Below are positions 16,148 to 24,382 of a stretch of 64,000 nucleotides of DNA, in pieces. The stretch covers positions 868,001 through 932,000 of the forward strand of contig NZ_LKKK01000001.1 in assembly GCF_001446935.1 (NCBI RefSeq), given 5' to 3'. The notes under the pieces are model-generated. The model did no database searches. It saw only the letters and a list, made by a program, of their open reading frames with translations, and was not told the DNA's origin. Positions within the stretch are counted from its first letter, which is position 1. Every line of letters starts with the position of its first letter. The translations under genes and the position numbers were made by a program. Origin of the DNA: Pseudomonas sp. TTU2014-080ASC (lineage in GTDB: Bacteria > Pseudomonadota > Gammaproteobacteria > Pseudomonadales > Pseudomonadaceae).

Positions 16148-17674
16148 TTACCTGCTTCCATCTTTTTTAGCCGATGGAAGTTTTGATACCAGCCGCAAGG
16201 ACACTGTCATTCCTTCTAACTGGTAATGCGGGCGCAAATAGAAATGTGCGCGATAATAACCAGGATCATCTTCTACATCCTCAACACGAACTTCTGCAGC
16301 AGCCAGAGGGCGACGAGCCTTAGTGGCTTCTGTGGATACTGAAGGATCACCATCTACGTAGTTCATCAACCAGTCATTCAGCCAAAGTTGCATGTCATCA
16401 CGGGAGCGGAATGAACCGATTTTGTCACGCACAATACACTTGAGATAATGTGCAAACCGGCACGTGGCAAAAATATAAGGTAATCTTGAGGACAACTTAG
16501 CATTGGCCGTGGCGTCCGGGTCTTCATACTTCGCTGGTAAGTGCATGGTGCACGAACCGATAAAAGCGGCAAAGTCAGAATGTTTACGATAAACCAGTGG
16601 CAAGAAACCAGCGTCGGATAACTCTTGCTCACGTCGATCAGAGATAGCCACTTCCGTTGGACACGTCAGTTCATATCCCCCCTCATCGGAGGGAAATGCG
16701 TAGGCAGGCAACTCTTCCACAGAACCACCCGACTCAATACCACGGATTTTTGAACACCAGCCATACTCGTGGAACGCACGGTTAATGTTCACCCCCATAG
16801 CGTAGGCCGAGTTCGCCCAAGAGAAATCGTCATCAACACCTGGCCTGACCAACTCTTCAAAAGCGAATTCTTCTACCGGATTGGTTTTGGCACCATACGG
16901 CAGGCGCGACAGGAAACGCGGCATGGTCAAAACCAGGTAACGCGAGTCATTGCTTTCGCGCAGACGACGCCACGACGCGTATTCTGGCGTGGTGAAAATC
17001 TTGCCGATATCACGTGGGTTGCCCAACTCATTCCACTTGCTCATTTGCAGCAGGGACGGAGAGGCGGCGGAAATAAATGGACAGTGTGCAGCAGCAGAAA
17101 TCTTCGCCAGTTCCGTCAGAAGAGCCACGCTCATTGGACTGTGATCAAACTCGAAGTCGCCAATGATGCAACCAAACGGTTCGCCACCGAACTGGCCATA
17201 TTCCTGTTCATAGATCTGTTTGAATATCGGGCTTTGGTCCCAGGCTGAACCGCGATAACGCCGTAGGTGACGGGTCAACTCATCCTGGCTGACGTTCAGC
17301 ACCCGGATTTTTAGCGTCTCGCTTACATTGGTGTTGTCTACCAGGTAGCTCAAGCCTTGCCAGGCAGACTCCAGCTTCTGATATTCCTTATGGTGCAGAA
17401 TCTGATTCATTTGATCAGAGAGTTGCTCGTCGATCTGGGCGATCAGAGACTCAATGGTAAATATCACATCATGACTGACCTTCACCTTACCGCTGTTCGC
17501 GTAGTCCGCGAGCGTCCCAATAGCTCGCCGAACAGCTTCGGATGCTTCATTGGTTCTTAGACGAAAAGAACGCTTGAGCAAACCATCCAGTTCATTTTCA
17601 ACTCCGGCAGGTTCCACTTCGCTAACGGCGGAGTCCTGTTGCTTAATCGCAGCACTTCGTTGCCTCACAGCCAT
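16148..17674 (-). CDS. tssC: TssC/VipB, T6SS sheath large subunit
   Basis: TssC pairs with TssB to build the contractile sheath. The 508 residues contain the family landmarks: ILHHKEYQKLESAWQGLSYL near 87, FGCIIGDFEFDHSP near 170, KISAAAHCPFISAASPSLL, and late REQELSDAGFLPLVYRKHSD and FATCRFAHYLKCI. The product ends in the sheath C-terminal beta-region (GYYRAHFYLRPHYQLEGM). The ATG overlaps the tssB stop by one base (TAATG), so the two subunits are coupled at near-equal stoichiometry. Length is normal for the family. Confidence 0.96.
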   Translation of the reverse strand: MAVRQRSAAIKQQDSAVSEVEPAGVENELDGLLKRSFRLRTNEASEAVRRAIGTLADYANSGKVKVSHDVIFTIESLIAQIDEQLSDQMNQILHHKEYQKLESAWQGLSYLVDNTNVSETLKIRVLNVSQDELTRHLRRYRGSAWDQSPIFKQIYEQEYGQFGGEPFGCIIGDFEFDHSPMSVALLTELAKISAAAHCPFISAASPSLLQMSKWNELGNPRDIGKIFTTPEYASWRRLRESNDSRYLVLTMPRFLSRLPYGAKTNPVEEFAFEELVRPGVDDDFSWANSAYAMGVNINRAFHEYGWCSKIRGIESGGSVEELPAYAFPSDEGGYELTCPTEVAISDRREQELSDAGFLPLVYRKHSDFAAFIGSCTMHLPAKYEDPDATANAKLSSRLPYIFATCRFAHYLKCIVRDKIGSFRSRDDMQLWLNDWLMNYVDGDPSVSTEATKARRPLAAAEVRVEDVEDDPGYYRAHFYLRPHYQLEGMTVSLRLVSKLPSAKKDGSR

Positions 17675-18228
17675 TACTCACCTCCTTTTTGACGGGAGTC
17701 CTGAGCATCTTGCTCAGCGGCGGCCACTGTTTTTCTGGGATCATTAACTAGCCGATGTAGGAAGTCCGGTTTTTCAAGCAACTCTCTCACCGTATCTTCA
17801 GCACTTGCTTTACCGTCCATATAGGTAATCAACTCAGTCAAGTGCTCACGCGCCTCAAGCAAGCGCTGCATTTGAGGGATACGCTTGGCTATTGAACCGG
17901 GAGAAAAGTCCTCCATTGATTCAAACTCCAGTTCCACGTCCAGTAATTCATCGCCTTTGCTTAATGTATTCTCCACATAAAACTGCAGGCGAGGCTTAAT
18001 GGCCCTCATGCGGTCGTTGAAATTATCCTGATCAAACGTCAGAAACTTACGTTCCTCAATCGGCATCAGAGGCACTTTCCTGTGCCCTGAAAGATCAGAC
18101 ATAACCCCCGTTACAAAAGGGAGTTCTACCTTCTTTTGTGAGCCGTAGAGTTCCACATCATATTCAATCTGAACACGCGGAGCGTTATTTTTTCCAATAA
18201 ACTTCTGAGAGCTAGAATCCTTAGCCAT
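17674..18228 (-). CDS. tssB: TssB/VipA, T6SS sheath small subunit
   Basis: TssB intertwines with TssC to form the sheath. The 184-residue product has RVQIEYDVELYGSQKKVELPF and GVMSDLSG, both standard for VipA/TssB, with the FDQDNFNDRMRAIKPRL segment and a helical C-terminus. I chose the ATG at 18228, which has GGAGG 8 bases upstream; the ORF's first ATG at 18243 would add five residues. It lies about 21 bases downstream of tssA and overlaps tssC by one base. Confidence 0.95.
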   Translation of the reverse strand: MAKDSSSQKFIGKNNAPRVQIEYDVELYGSQKKVELPFVTGVMSDLSGHRKVPLMPIEERKFLTFDQDNFNDRMRAIKPRLQFYVENTLSKGDELLDVELEFESMEDFSPGSIAKRIPQMQRLLEAREHLTELITYMDGKASAEDTVRELLEKPDFLHRLVNDPRKTVAAAEQDAQDSRQKGGE

Positions 18229-18249
18229 CGGGAAATCCTCCATGAAAAA

Positions 18250-19215
18250 TTACTTGCCAGATAACTGAAGCAATGTCACCTGTGATTCGGGCAAGAGCTC
18301 TTCAACAATTGTTTTGAAGTCCATACCGATCATTTTCTGAGAGCGCCTGATAAGAATAGGTGCTGGATGACTTGGCTCATACTGTTGAAAATAATCCAAC
18401 ACTTGATCCAAGAGGGATATAACGTCTTGTCTGGAGCGAATAAGCTTATTCGCCGGAGATATATTGGTTCTCACGTCCGGTAGAGCCTGCTCCTCTTCTT
18501 CCTCAATAACAGACGCGCCTTGCTGCTCTAGAGCGCCGAGGAAATGGGACAAACTTTGGAGGTAATCTCTTACATGAGAACAATTCAGACGGTAGTCTTT
18601 GGCCTGCACATTCGCATAATTTTCAATACGCTCCAGTGCCTTTATGCCTAAAGCCAGCTGCTCTCGCAGCGATGGAATTCCTTGGTCGGCAAAAAATGCA
18701 TCGGCTTGACTGATGATCTTTACCGCTTCAGAAAAATGCAGATCTCTTCTTTCCTGGTCGGAGAAGCGCAGAGTAAGAAGTTCATCGACAGTTAACCGAT
18801 TATCCCTAAAAACCCGACTGTTTTTTATTTCATGCAGGCATTGTGGAGTGGCAAGCCAACCCAATGCTGCCGCGTGAATACTGTCAGGCTGATCAGTATC
18901 GGCTTGTGGGAATATAGTACTTTTACCCGCAGAGTATTCAGTGTCGATGTTGAGCGCACCGATGATAAGGGCAGAAAACCCTTCAAGGCGCAACTTGGCC
19001 CTCATCAGCCAGAGCACCACTCGCAAATCAAAACACTTAGCGAGAAGCAGCTCTGAATGTTCGCTAATCAAACTCCAGTTTATGGCAGGTATTTCTTCCA
19101 GACCACTGAGAGGATCAGTCTGACTATCGAACTGTGATAGTAAAAACTCAACCTCACTATAGTGCGAATCAAACTCAACACCTCTGTCTACACCCGACAG
19201 TCTGTCGTCATCCAT
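18250..19215 (-). CDS. tssA: TssA (ImpA family), T6SS assembly protein
   Basis: TssA primes and coordinates tube and sheath polymerisation. The 321-residue protein has the ImpA_N domain at about 30-125, with the characteristic NWSLISEHSELLLAKCFDLRV and LWLMRAKLRLEGFSAL. A helical middle part follows, and a C-terminal segment SRQDVISLLDQVLDYFQQYEPSHPAPILIRR, the conserved tail motif of short-type TssA proteins. It is the first gene of the T6SS unit, with a non-coding repeat region upstream. The start codon at 19215 is the only sensible choice. Confidence 0.9.
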   Translation of the reverse strand: MDDDRLSGVDRGVEFDSHYSEVEFLLSQFDSQTDPLSGLEEIPAINWSLISEHSELLLAKCFDLRVVLWLMRAKLRLEGFSALIIGALNIDTEYSAGKSTIFPQADTDQPDSIHAAALGWLATPQCLHEIKNSRVFRDNRLTVDELLTLRFSDQERRDLHFSEAVKIISQADAFFADQGIPSLREQLALGIKALERIENYANVQAKDYRLNCSHVRDYLQSLSHFLGALEQQGASVIEEEEEQALPDVRTNISPANKLIRSRQDVISLLDQVLDYFQQYEPSHPAPILIRRSQKMIGMDFKTIVEELLPESQVTLLQLSGK

Positions 19216-19292
19216 TACTTACCATCCTGACCATCCTGGTCAATAAGTCCTATAACGTCGGAAAAGAAACTACCCCAGCCTAAAATCGAAAG

Positions 19293-19938
19293 TCAACATA
19301 GAACACATCAACAAATGACGACCTGCACTTACCCAAACGAATAATTCATACCTAATCTAATTAGCGGACAGATCGCCATAACATCACCATAACATCGTCA
19401 TAGCATCATCATATATTGACCGATAGCGCCATATAATACACCCGTCCCGACAACTTCCCGACTGAACGGCTAGCAAAGAACACCCAGCAGATCACACTAA
19501 GCTATTGAAATAAATCCACACTTTCCATCATAAATAAAAATTAACATAGGACATACCCAAGAATGACGACCGTGCAATAAACCCAATAAAAAACACATGT
19601 CGACTCTAATTAGCTAGAACATCAATATAACATCACCATAACATCAAAATATTTTTGAGTTATGGCCACCATACAACGGCGCCCCCCCGAAAACTTTCAC
19701 CATTGAAAGCTAGCAAAGAACACCCGACAGCCCACACTACGCAATAGAAATTAATCTACGCCATTCATCATGAATTAAAAATTAACATAGGACATATCAA
19801 CAAATTACGCCCCTACACTTAACCCAATGAAAAACACATGCTGGATCTAATTAGCGAGGACATCAATATAACATCATCACAACATCACAATATTTTTGGG
19901 TCATGAACGCCATGCAACGCCCCCGCCCCGACAACTTT
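19293..19938. repeat. Tandem array of about 240-bp repeats, three copies with the last truncated
   Basis: Three degenerate direct repeats follow one another at about 19293-19540, 19541-19781 and 19782-19938. Shared landmarks recur at 248 and then 241 bases: a (T/C)AACATAG(G)ACA start, a TCTAATTAGC box, AACATCA-type iterons, a CCCCGACAACTT-like run and CTAGCAAAGAACACCC (copies 1 and 2). Copy 3 breaks off at about 19938, where IS3-like transposase sequence takes over. No inverted ends or ORF suggest a transposon. Confidence 0.85.
19357..19410. promoter_or_regulatory. CTAATTAG palindrome with 11-bp iterons (copy 1; also in copies 2 and 3)
   Basis: The perfect palindrome CTAATTAG at 19357-19364 is followed by three 11-base direct iterons starting at 19378 (ATAACATCACC, ATAACATCGTC, ATAGCATCATC). 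The same arrangement occurs at 19606/19627 with two iterons and at 19847/19868 with two. An 11-bp spacing is about one helical turn, which suggests cooperative protein binding upstream of tssA. No known regulator was recognised. Confidence 0.5.
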
Positions 19939-19959
19939 CTCCAAGGCTACCGCCCTCTT

Positions 19960-20541
19960 AATGTCGGACTCCCTCAATCAGTAAGCCTGATCAAGGAATT
20001 GGGCGAGCGGTATCCACGAGCCGAGCCAGGCCGCGTATTGGGCGTAAATCGCAGCAGTGTCTATGAGGCCTGCACGCGGCGTCGCCGAGTAGATTGTCGG
20101 CGGATTGCTCTGCGTCAGTTGGCGCTGAGCTTCATCTGCAAAGCCGTGGTTCTGTGGGGACGAGAACATTAGCGGCAGCGCTGAGGATACAGGGCGTGTA
20201 GGTAGTCCTTTTTCTGGCTGGGCGCTTAATGAAAGAGGCGCGCTGGTTCAGTACACAATCCCGCAAGCATCGGTACCGCAGAGCTGATGGAGAAAGCGCC
20301 ATCGCAAGCAACGTACTGAATCAGCAGTTCACGGTGAGCAAGCCCAATCAAGTGTGGTGCGCGGACGTAACCTACATCTGGGCGGGAATCGCTGGATCTA
20401 CCTGACAGCTGTTAGGGATTTGTATGCACGCTGTATTGTAGGTTGGGCGCTGTCCAATCGACCAAATTCGCAACTTACAATTCAGACCTTGTGCGTGGCC
20501 GTTGAGTCCCGAAGCTGCCCGCAGCAACTGATGTTTCACTC
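19960..20541 (+). pseudogene. Decayed IS3-family transposase (OrfB), truncated
   Basis: Conceptual translation across frames gives a recognisable IS3-type OrfB. It opens with VSLIKELGERYP and a VLGVNRSSVYE segment. An LRIQGV piece follows, then a stop at about 20201, and then FLAGRLMKEA, RKHRYRRADGE and SKPNQVWCADVTYIWAG. After a frame change it continues WIYLTAVRDLYARCIVGWALSNRP. The rve core is cut off right after LMFHS at about 20541, before the expected DQG. Several frameshifts and an in-frame stop make it non-functional. No OrfA or terminal inverted repeats were found. It marks past rearrangement between the T6SS cluster and the following genes. Confidence 0.85.
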
Positions 20542-20546
20542 AGTTC

Positions 20547-21440
20547 TCACGCCGCTCCCAACTCAGCCTTGGGCTTTGGCTTCCTAAACACCAACACATT
20601 CCCCACCATCACCAGCACCAGCCCGAACAGCGCCGCAGCCGTCCACTGATAGCCCTCGGCAAACACCGAAATATTCAGCGCCACCACCGGGAACAATACA
20701 GTGCAATATGCCGCCCGCTCCGGCCCCATGCGCCCGACCAGCGTCAGGTAGGCGGTAAAGCCGATTACCGAGCCAGGGATCGCGAGGAATAGCAGGCTGC
20801 CGACATAGCGGGTGTTCCACTCAAAGCCAAACGGCGTGCCGGTTACCACACAAAGCGCCACCAGCATCAGCGCGCCGTAGAGCATGCTCCAGGCGTTGGT
20901 GGTCAGCGGTTTAAAGCCGGCCTTCTGTTGCAGGCTGGAGAGCATATTGCCCGCCGAGAAACACAAGGTCCCCAGCATCGCCAAGCCGATACCCAGCAGG
21001 CTTTCGCGGCTGGCTTCGTGCCCGGCCAGTTCCGGCCAGAACAGAAAGCCCAGCCCGAGCAAACCGAAGCCGCCGCCGATCAGCACATTGGCAGAGATTT
21101 TTTGTTTGAAGAACAGCCACGAATTCAGCGAATTCCACAGCGTGGCCATGGAGAAGATCACCGCGATCAGTCCGCTGGGGATCCAGCGGCTGGCGTTGTA
21201 GAAGCAGATAAAGTTGAGACAAAACAGCGCCAGCCCTTGCCACAGGCAGAGTATTTGCCCTCGTCGGTCGAGGCGTTGCAGGCGGCCGGTAAGCAGCAGG
21301 AAGGCAAACAACACCAGCGCCGCCAAGCCAAAGCGGTAGGCGATGGAAGCGGTAATCGCCACCTCGCCCAGCTGCATTTTCAAGGCAATCCAGGTGGTGC
21401 CCCAGATCAGTACGGTTAACAGGTAGAGCGAAATGTTCAT
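20547..21440 (-). CDS. EamA/DMT-family transporter
   Basis: This 297-residue inner-membrane protein has about ten transmembrane segments in two EamA halves. The first begins LLTVLIWGTTWIALK, and the second contains a GTLCFSAGNMLSSL helix. DMT/EamA proteins typically export small metabolites such as amino acids, but substrate cannot be read from sequence. I chose the ATG at 21440 because AAGGAG stands 8 bases upstream and the extra 16 residues of the longer ORF are not membrane-like. Its 3' end abuts the broken transposase. It is probably not part of the ars operon, because a hairpin and 200 bases separate it from arsH. Confidence 0.85.
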   Translation of the reverse strand: MNISLYLLTVLIWGTTWIALKMQLGEVAITASIAYRFGLAALVLFAFLLLTGRLQRLDRRGQILCLWQGLALFCLNFICFYNASRWIPSGLIAVIFSMATLWNSLNSWLFFKQKISANVLIGGGFGLLGLGFLFWPELAGHEASRESLLGIGLAMLGTLCFSAGNMLSSLQQKAGFKPLTTNAWSMLYGALMLVALCVVTGTPFGFEWNTRYVGSLLFLAIPGSVIGFTAYLTLVGRMGPERAAYCTVLFPVVALNISVFAEGYQWTAAALFGLVLVMVGNVLVFRKPKPKAELGAA

Positions 21441-21557
21441 CAACAGACTCCTTGCAGATGCGAGTAGTCTGCCGCACATCCCACTCAAACCGATTGCATA
21501 TCCTTGCGCTTTTTAAAGCTGAAGCCTTACGAGCTCACGCATCACACCGCCGGAGTC

Positions 21558-21640
21558 TGTTTTGACCCGAGGCAAGGCGCGAAATGCGCGGTTTGGTCGC
21601 TCCAAATAAGCATTGAGCAACGCAGTATCGGGTTAAAACA
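21558..21640. repeat. Imperfect inverted repeat, candidate REP/MITE-like element
   Basis: TGTTTTGACCCGA at 21558-21570 pairs with TCGGGTTAAAACA at 21628-21640 (12 of 13 positions). The 57 bases between include a small GGCGCG/CGCGG-like palindrome. It lies between arsH and the EamA gene, both on the minus strand. It could be a dispersed intergenic element or a terminator for the arsRCH transcript, but no U-tract follows. Confidence 0.5.
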
Positions 21641-21654
21641 GGCCCAGCTACGGA

Positions 21655-22341
21655 TCAGATAGCGGTTTGATTCACTCGACGTGAAATCTCCTCAGCCGAC
21701 TCCTTGCGCTCGGAGTAACGATCCACCAACTCCGGCTTATCGCGCAGCAACAGGGTGAAGCGCACCAGCTCTTCCATCACATCCACCACGCGGTCGTAAT
21801 AGGCAGACGGCTTCATCCGCCCCGCTTCATCAAACTCCTGAAACGCTTTGGCCACGGAGGATTGATTGGGGATGGTGAACATACGCATCCAGCGCCCCAA
21901 GACACGCATCTGATTGACCGCGTTGAACGACTGCGAGCCGCCGCACACCTGCATCAGGGCCAGCGTCTTGCCTTGGCTCGGACGGATCGCGCCCATGGTC
22001 AGGGGAATCCAGTCGATCTGGGACTTGAACACGCCGGTCATTGCGCCGTGGCGTTCGGGCGAGCACCACACCATGCCTTCTGCCCACAGCACCTTCTCCC
22101 GCAGTTCCTGCACTTTGGGGTGATCCTCCGGCGCATCATCTGGCAACGGTAAACCGCTGGGGTTGAAGATGTAGGTTTCTGCGCCAAAAGCTTGCAGCAG
22201 ACGCGCCGCTTCTTCTGTGAGCAAGCGGCTGTAAGAGCGCTCGCGGGTGGAGCCGTACAGCAGCAGGATGCGCGGCTTTTCACCAGTGATTACCGGGGTT
22301 TTCAGCAGCTCGGGATCAATATTGGGCAGGTCGGCAGACAT
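21655..22341 (-). CDS. arsH: ArsH, NADPH-dependent FMN oxidoreductase (organoarsenical resistance)
   Basis: ArsH is a flavodoxin-like FMN protein that oxidises trivalent organoarsenicals to less toxic pentavalent forms. The 228-residue product carries the FMN-phosphate loop [13 protein letters not shown] near 28-40, and the conserved [20 protein letters not shown] and [22 protein letters not shown] motifs of the family. It starts 13 bases after arsC and is the third gene of an arsR-arsC-arsH unit. The whole unit is presumably repressed by ArsR from the divergent operator. Confidence 0.95.
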   Translation of the reverse strand: MSADLPNIDPELLKTPVITGEKPRILLLYGSTRERSYSRLLTEEAARLLQAFGAETYIFNPSGLPLPDDAPEDHPKVQELREKVLWAEGMVWCSPERHGAMTGVFKSQIDWIPLTMGAIRPSQGKTLALMQVCGGSQSFNAVNQMRVLGRWMRMFTIPNQSSVAKAFQEFDEAGRMKPSAYYDRVVDVMEELVRFTLLLRDKPELVDRYSERKESAEEISRRVNQTAI

Positions 22342-22354
22342 ATGAACTCCAGAA

Positions 22355-22825
22355 TCAAAGGCTGGCGATACGGCTCAGCTCAGCTTGCACAGCGTCGCGG
22401 CTCAAGGTGTCGGGCTGGGCGTCAAAGAACGCCTGCACGCGGCGGCGGATGATGGCCACGCACTGATCAAACGCAGCTTCGATCTGCTCAGGCGTGCCCT
22501 CCACATCGGAAGGATCGGACAAACCCCAATGTGCCTTTTGCGCCGCACCGAAATAAACCGGGCAGGCTTCTCCTGCGGCCTTGTCGCAAACGGTGATAAC
22601 GATGGCCGGGTTCAGCGCTTCGTGCGCATCCGTGCCTTTGCTGCTGAGGCCCGTCACCGGCACACCGGCGCGCTGCAAGGCTTCAATCGCCAGCGGGTGC
22701 ACGTCGCCCTTAGGGAAACTGCCAGCACTGTGGCCACGCAAGCCCGCAGGTGCAAGTTGGTTGAAGATGGCCTCAGAGAGGATGCTGCGGCAGCTGTTGG
22801 CGGTGCACAGAAAGAGTACGTCCAT
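22355..22825 (-). CDS. arsC: ArsC, arsenate reductase of the low-molecular-weight phosphatase fold
   Basis: ArsC reduces arsenate to arsenite for export. The 156 residues start with the P-loop CTANSCRS (catalytic Cys7, Arg13), followed by an [20 protein letters not shown] segment. A later [12 protein letters not shown] block carries the conserved Asp-Pro general acid of LMW-PTP proteins, and [13 protein letters not shown] is typical of this type of reductase. It is not of the glutaredoxin-linked E. coli ArsC fold. It sits 25 bases after arsR and 13 bases before arsH, so the three genes form one transcript. Confidence 0.94.
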   Translation of the reverse strand: MDVLFLCTANSCRSILSEAIFNQLAPAGLRGHSAGSFPKGDVHPLAIEALQRAGVPVTGLSSKGTDAHEALNPAIVITVCDKAAGEACPVYFGAAQKAHWGLSDPSDVEGTPEQIEAAFDQCVAIIRRRVQAFFDAQPDTLSRDAVQAELSRIASL

Positions 22826-22850
22826 GATGTTCTCGTCAGTTCAAATTAAG

Positions 22851-23210
22851 TCAGTCACAGGAAATCGGGCGCTCCGGCCTGTTCCTCATGCTGTTCAGCT
22901 TCTCGCGGTTCTGTGCCAGCCATGGCTGATTGGCCTGCAAAGTGGTCGCCAACACCTGCTCCGCCCACTCAGGCAATTCCGGATGCAGGCGGTAATAAAC
23001 CCACTGGCCGCTACGCCGGTCCTGCAGCAGGCCACAGCTGCGCAGTTGCGCCAGATGGCGGGAGATTTTCGGCTGGCTGTCGTCCAATGCAGCCATCAGC
23101 TCACAGACGCATAACTCACCTTCTGCGGCGATCAACAGCGCCATGCGCACGCGGGTTTCATCTGCCAGGCACTTGAACAAGGTCAGCGGATCAATGGCTT
23201 CCGTTTGCAT
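22851..23210 (-). CDS. arsR: ArsR, arsenite-responsive repressor
   Basis: ArsR is a winged-helix metalloregulator that releases the ars promoters when it binds As(III) or Sb(III). The 119-residue product has the ELCVCEL metal-binding motif (Cys34 and Cys36) ahead of the recognition helix (DSQPKISRHLAQLRSCGLL) and then the wing. The ORF runs upstream to 23282, but the extension crosses the operator. The ATG at 23210, with GGTGTGG upstream, gives the normal N-terminus (IDPLTLFKCLADETR). It heads the arsR-arsC-arsH unit and faces the ACR3 gene across a 89-base intergenic region. Confidence 0.94.
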   Translation of the reverse strand: MQTEAIDPLTLFKCLADETRVRMALLIAAEGELCVCELMAALDDSQPKISRHLAQLRSCGLLQDRRSGQWVYYRLHPELPEWAEQVLATTLQANQPWLAQNREKLNSMRNRPERPISCD

Positions 23211-23240
23211 TTCCACACCTGTCGATAAATTCGATTTGCC

Positions 23241-23280
23241 GAATATACAGATTTCCATATATCTTGAAAACCATATATTC
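23241..23280. promoter_or_regulatory. Putative ArsR operator between arsR and acr3
   Basis: The arms GAATATA (23241) and TATATTC (23274) form an inverted repeat around an AT-rich core with further CATATAT copies near 23256 and 23272. ArsR sites are typically AT-rich imperfect palindromes in this position. It could serve both divergent promoters. The exact operator boundaries are inferred. Confidence 0.65.
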
Positions 23281-23299
23281 AACTCACCGGTATTTGATC

Positions 23300-24355
23300 A
23301 TGTCTGAACCAACCGCTTCCTCTTCATCAGCGCCGTTAGGGCGCTTTGAGCGTTACCTGTCAGTTTGGGTATTACTGTGCATGGTCGTCGGTACCCTGCT
23401 CGGCCTCTACGCGCCTAGCGCTGCACAGACTATTGGCAGCCTTGAAGTGGCTCAGGTGAATCTGCCGGTCGGCGTGCTGATCTGGGTGATGATCATCCCC
23501 ATGCTGATGAAAATTGACTTCCGCGGGCTCAACGAGATCTACCAGCAACGCGCTGGCATGGCCGTCACCCTGACCGTGAACTGGCTGATCAAACCCTTCA
23601 CCATGGCGTTTCTGGCCTGGCTGTTTTTGCGTCATGTGTTTGCCGACTGGCTGCCTGCTGATCAGATCGACAGCTATGTGGCGGGCCTGATTCTGCTGGG
23701 CGCAGCGCCCTGCACGGCCATGGTGTTTGTGTGGAGCAACCTGTGCAGCGGCAACGCTAACTTCACCCTGAGCCAGGTGGCGATTAATGACCTGGTAATG
23801 GTGTTTGCCTTTGCCCCCATCGTCGCCCTGCTGCTGGGCGTTTCAGCGATTCCTGTGCCCTGGGCCACGCTGCTGTTGTCAGTGGTGATGTACATCATCA
23901 TCCCGCTGATCATTGCCCAGTGGCTACGCGCCCGGTTGCTGCGCCGTGGTGAGGAGGCGTTCAACAACGCCCTCAAACGCCTAGCTCCAGCCTCTATCAT
24001 TGCTCTGCTGGCTACACTGCTTCTGCTGTTCTCTTTCCAGGGCCGGAACATCGTTGAACAGCCGCTGATCATCGCCCTGCTGTCCGTGCCGATTCTGCTG
24101 CAAACGCTGTTTATCGCCGCGCTGGGCTACTGGATGTGCCGCACGCTGAAAGTACGTCACGATATCGCAGGCCCAGCGGCGATGATCGGTGCCTCCAACT
24201 TCTTTGAACTGGCCGTGGCGGTAGCAATCGTTCTGTACGGTTTCAACTCAGGCGCGGCGCTGGCCACAGTGGTCGGCGTGCTGATCGAAGTACCGGTGAT
24301 GCTCTGGCTGGTGCAACAAATCAACCGCAGCAAGGTCTGGTACGAAAGCAGATAA
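23300..24355 (+). CDS. acr3: ACR3-family arsenite efflux permease
   Basis: This 351-residue inner-membrane carrier exports arsenite using the membrane potential. About ten transmembrane helices are visible. The helix-4 motif GAAPCTAMVFVWSNL contains the Cys essential in characterised ACR3 proteins, and AAMIGASNFFELAVAVAI is the conserved late helix. The ORF begins at a TTG at 23264 inside the operator; the ATG at 23300 gives the usual short cytoplasmic N-terminus and is preferred despite a weak ribosome-binding site. It is divergent from arsR. A gap of 27 bases separates it from the next AraC-type gene, which may be co-transcribed. Confidence 0.95.
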   Translation: MSEPTASSSSAPLGRFERYLSVWVLLCMVVGTLLGLYAPSAAQTIGSLEVAQVNLPVGVLIWVMIIPMLMKIDFRGLNEIYQQRAGMAVTLTVNWLIKPFTMAFLAWLFLRHVFADWLPADQIDSYVAGLILLGAAPCTAMVFVWSNLCSGNANFTLSQVAINDLVMVFAFAPIVALLLGVSAIPVPWATLLLSVVMYIIIPLIIAQWLRARLLRRGEEAFNNALKRLAPASIIALLATLLLLFSFQGRNIVEQPLIIALLSVPILLQTLFIAALGYWMCRTLKVRHDIAGPAAMIGASNFFELAVAVAIVLYGFNSGAALATVVGVLIEVPVMLWLVQQINRSKVWYESR

Positions 24356-24382
24356 GACATTCATGCTCAGCATGGAGGCAGC

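Larger units (their letters stand above)
19216..19959. other. Gene-free region upstream of the T6SS operon
   Basis: No plausible gene was found here. The region is AT-rich compared with the flanks and contains a tandem array of about 240-bp repeats (annotated separately). It should contain the tssA promoter, reading leftward. I could not find a sigma-54 GG-N10-GC signature or a clear sigma-70 promoter. Confidence 0.7.

Noticed and set aside
19293-19938. CRISPR array
   Set aside because: The repeat unit is about 240 bases and degenerate, without short identical repeats or unique spacers. No cas genes are nearby.
19903-20172. 89-residue ORF taken as an intact gene
   Set aside because: Its middle is a recognisable IS3 transposase fragment interrupted by frameshifts. 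The N-terminus is repeat DNA, and the C-terminus is out of frame.
21558-21640. Integron attC site
   Set aside because: The ends do not match the attC core RYYYAAC/GTTRRRY, and no integrase or cassette structure is present.
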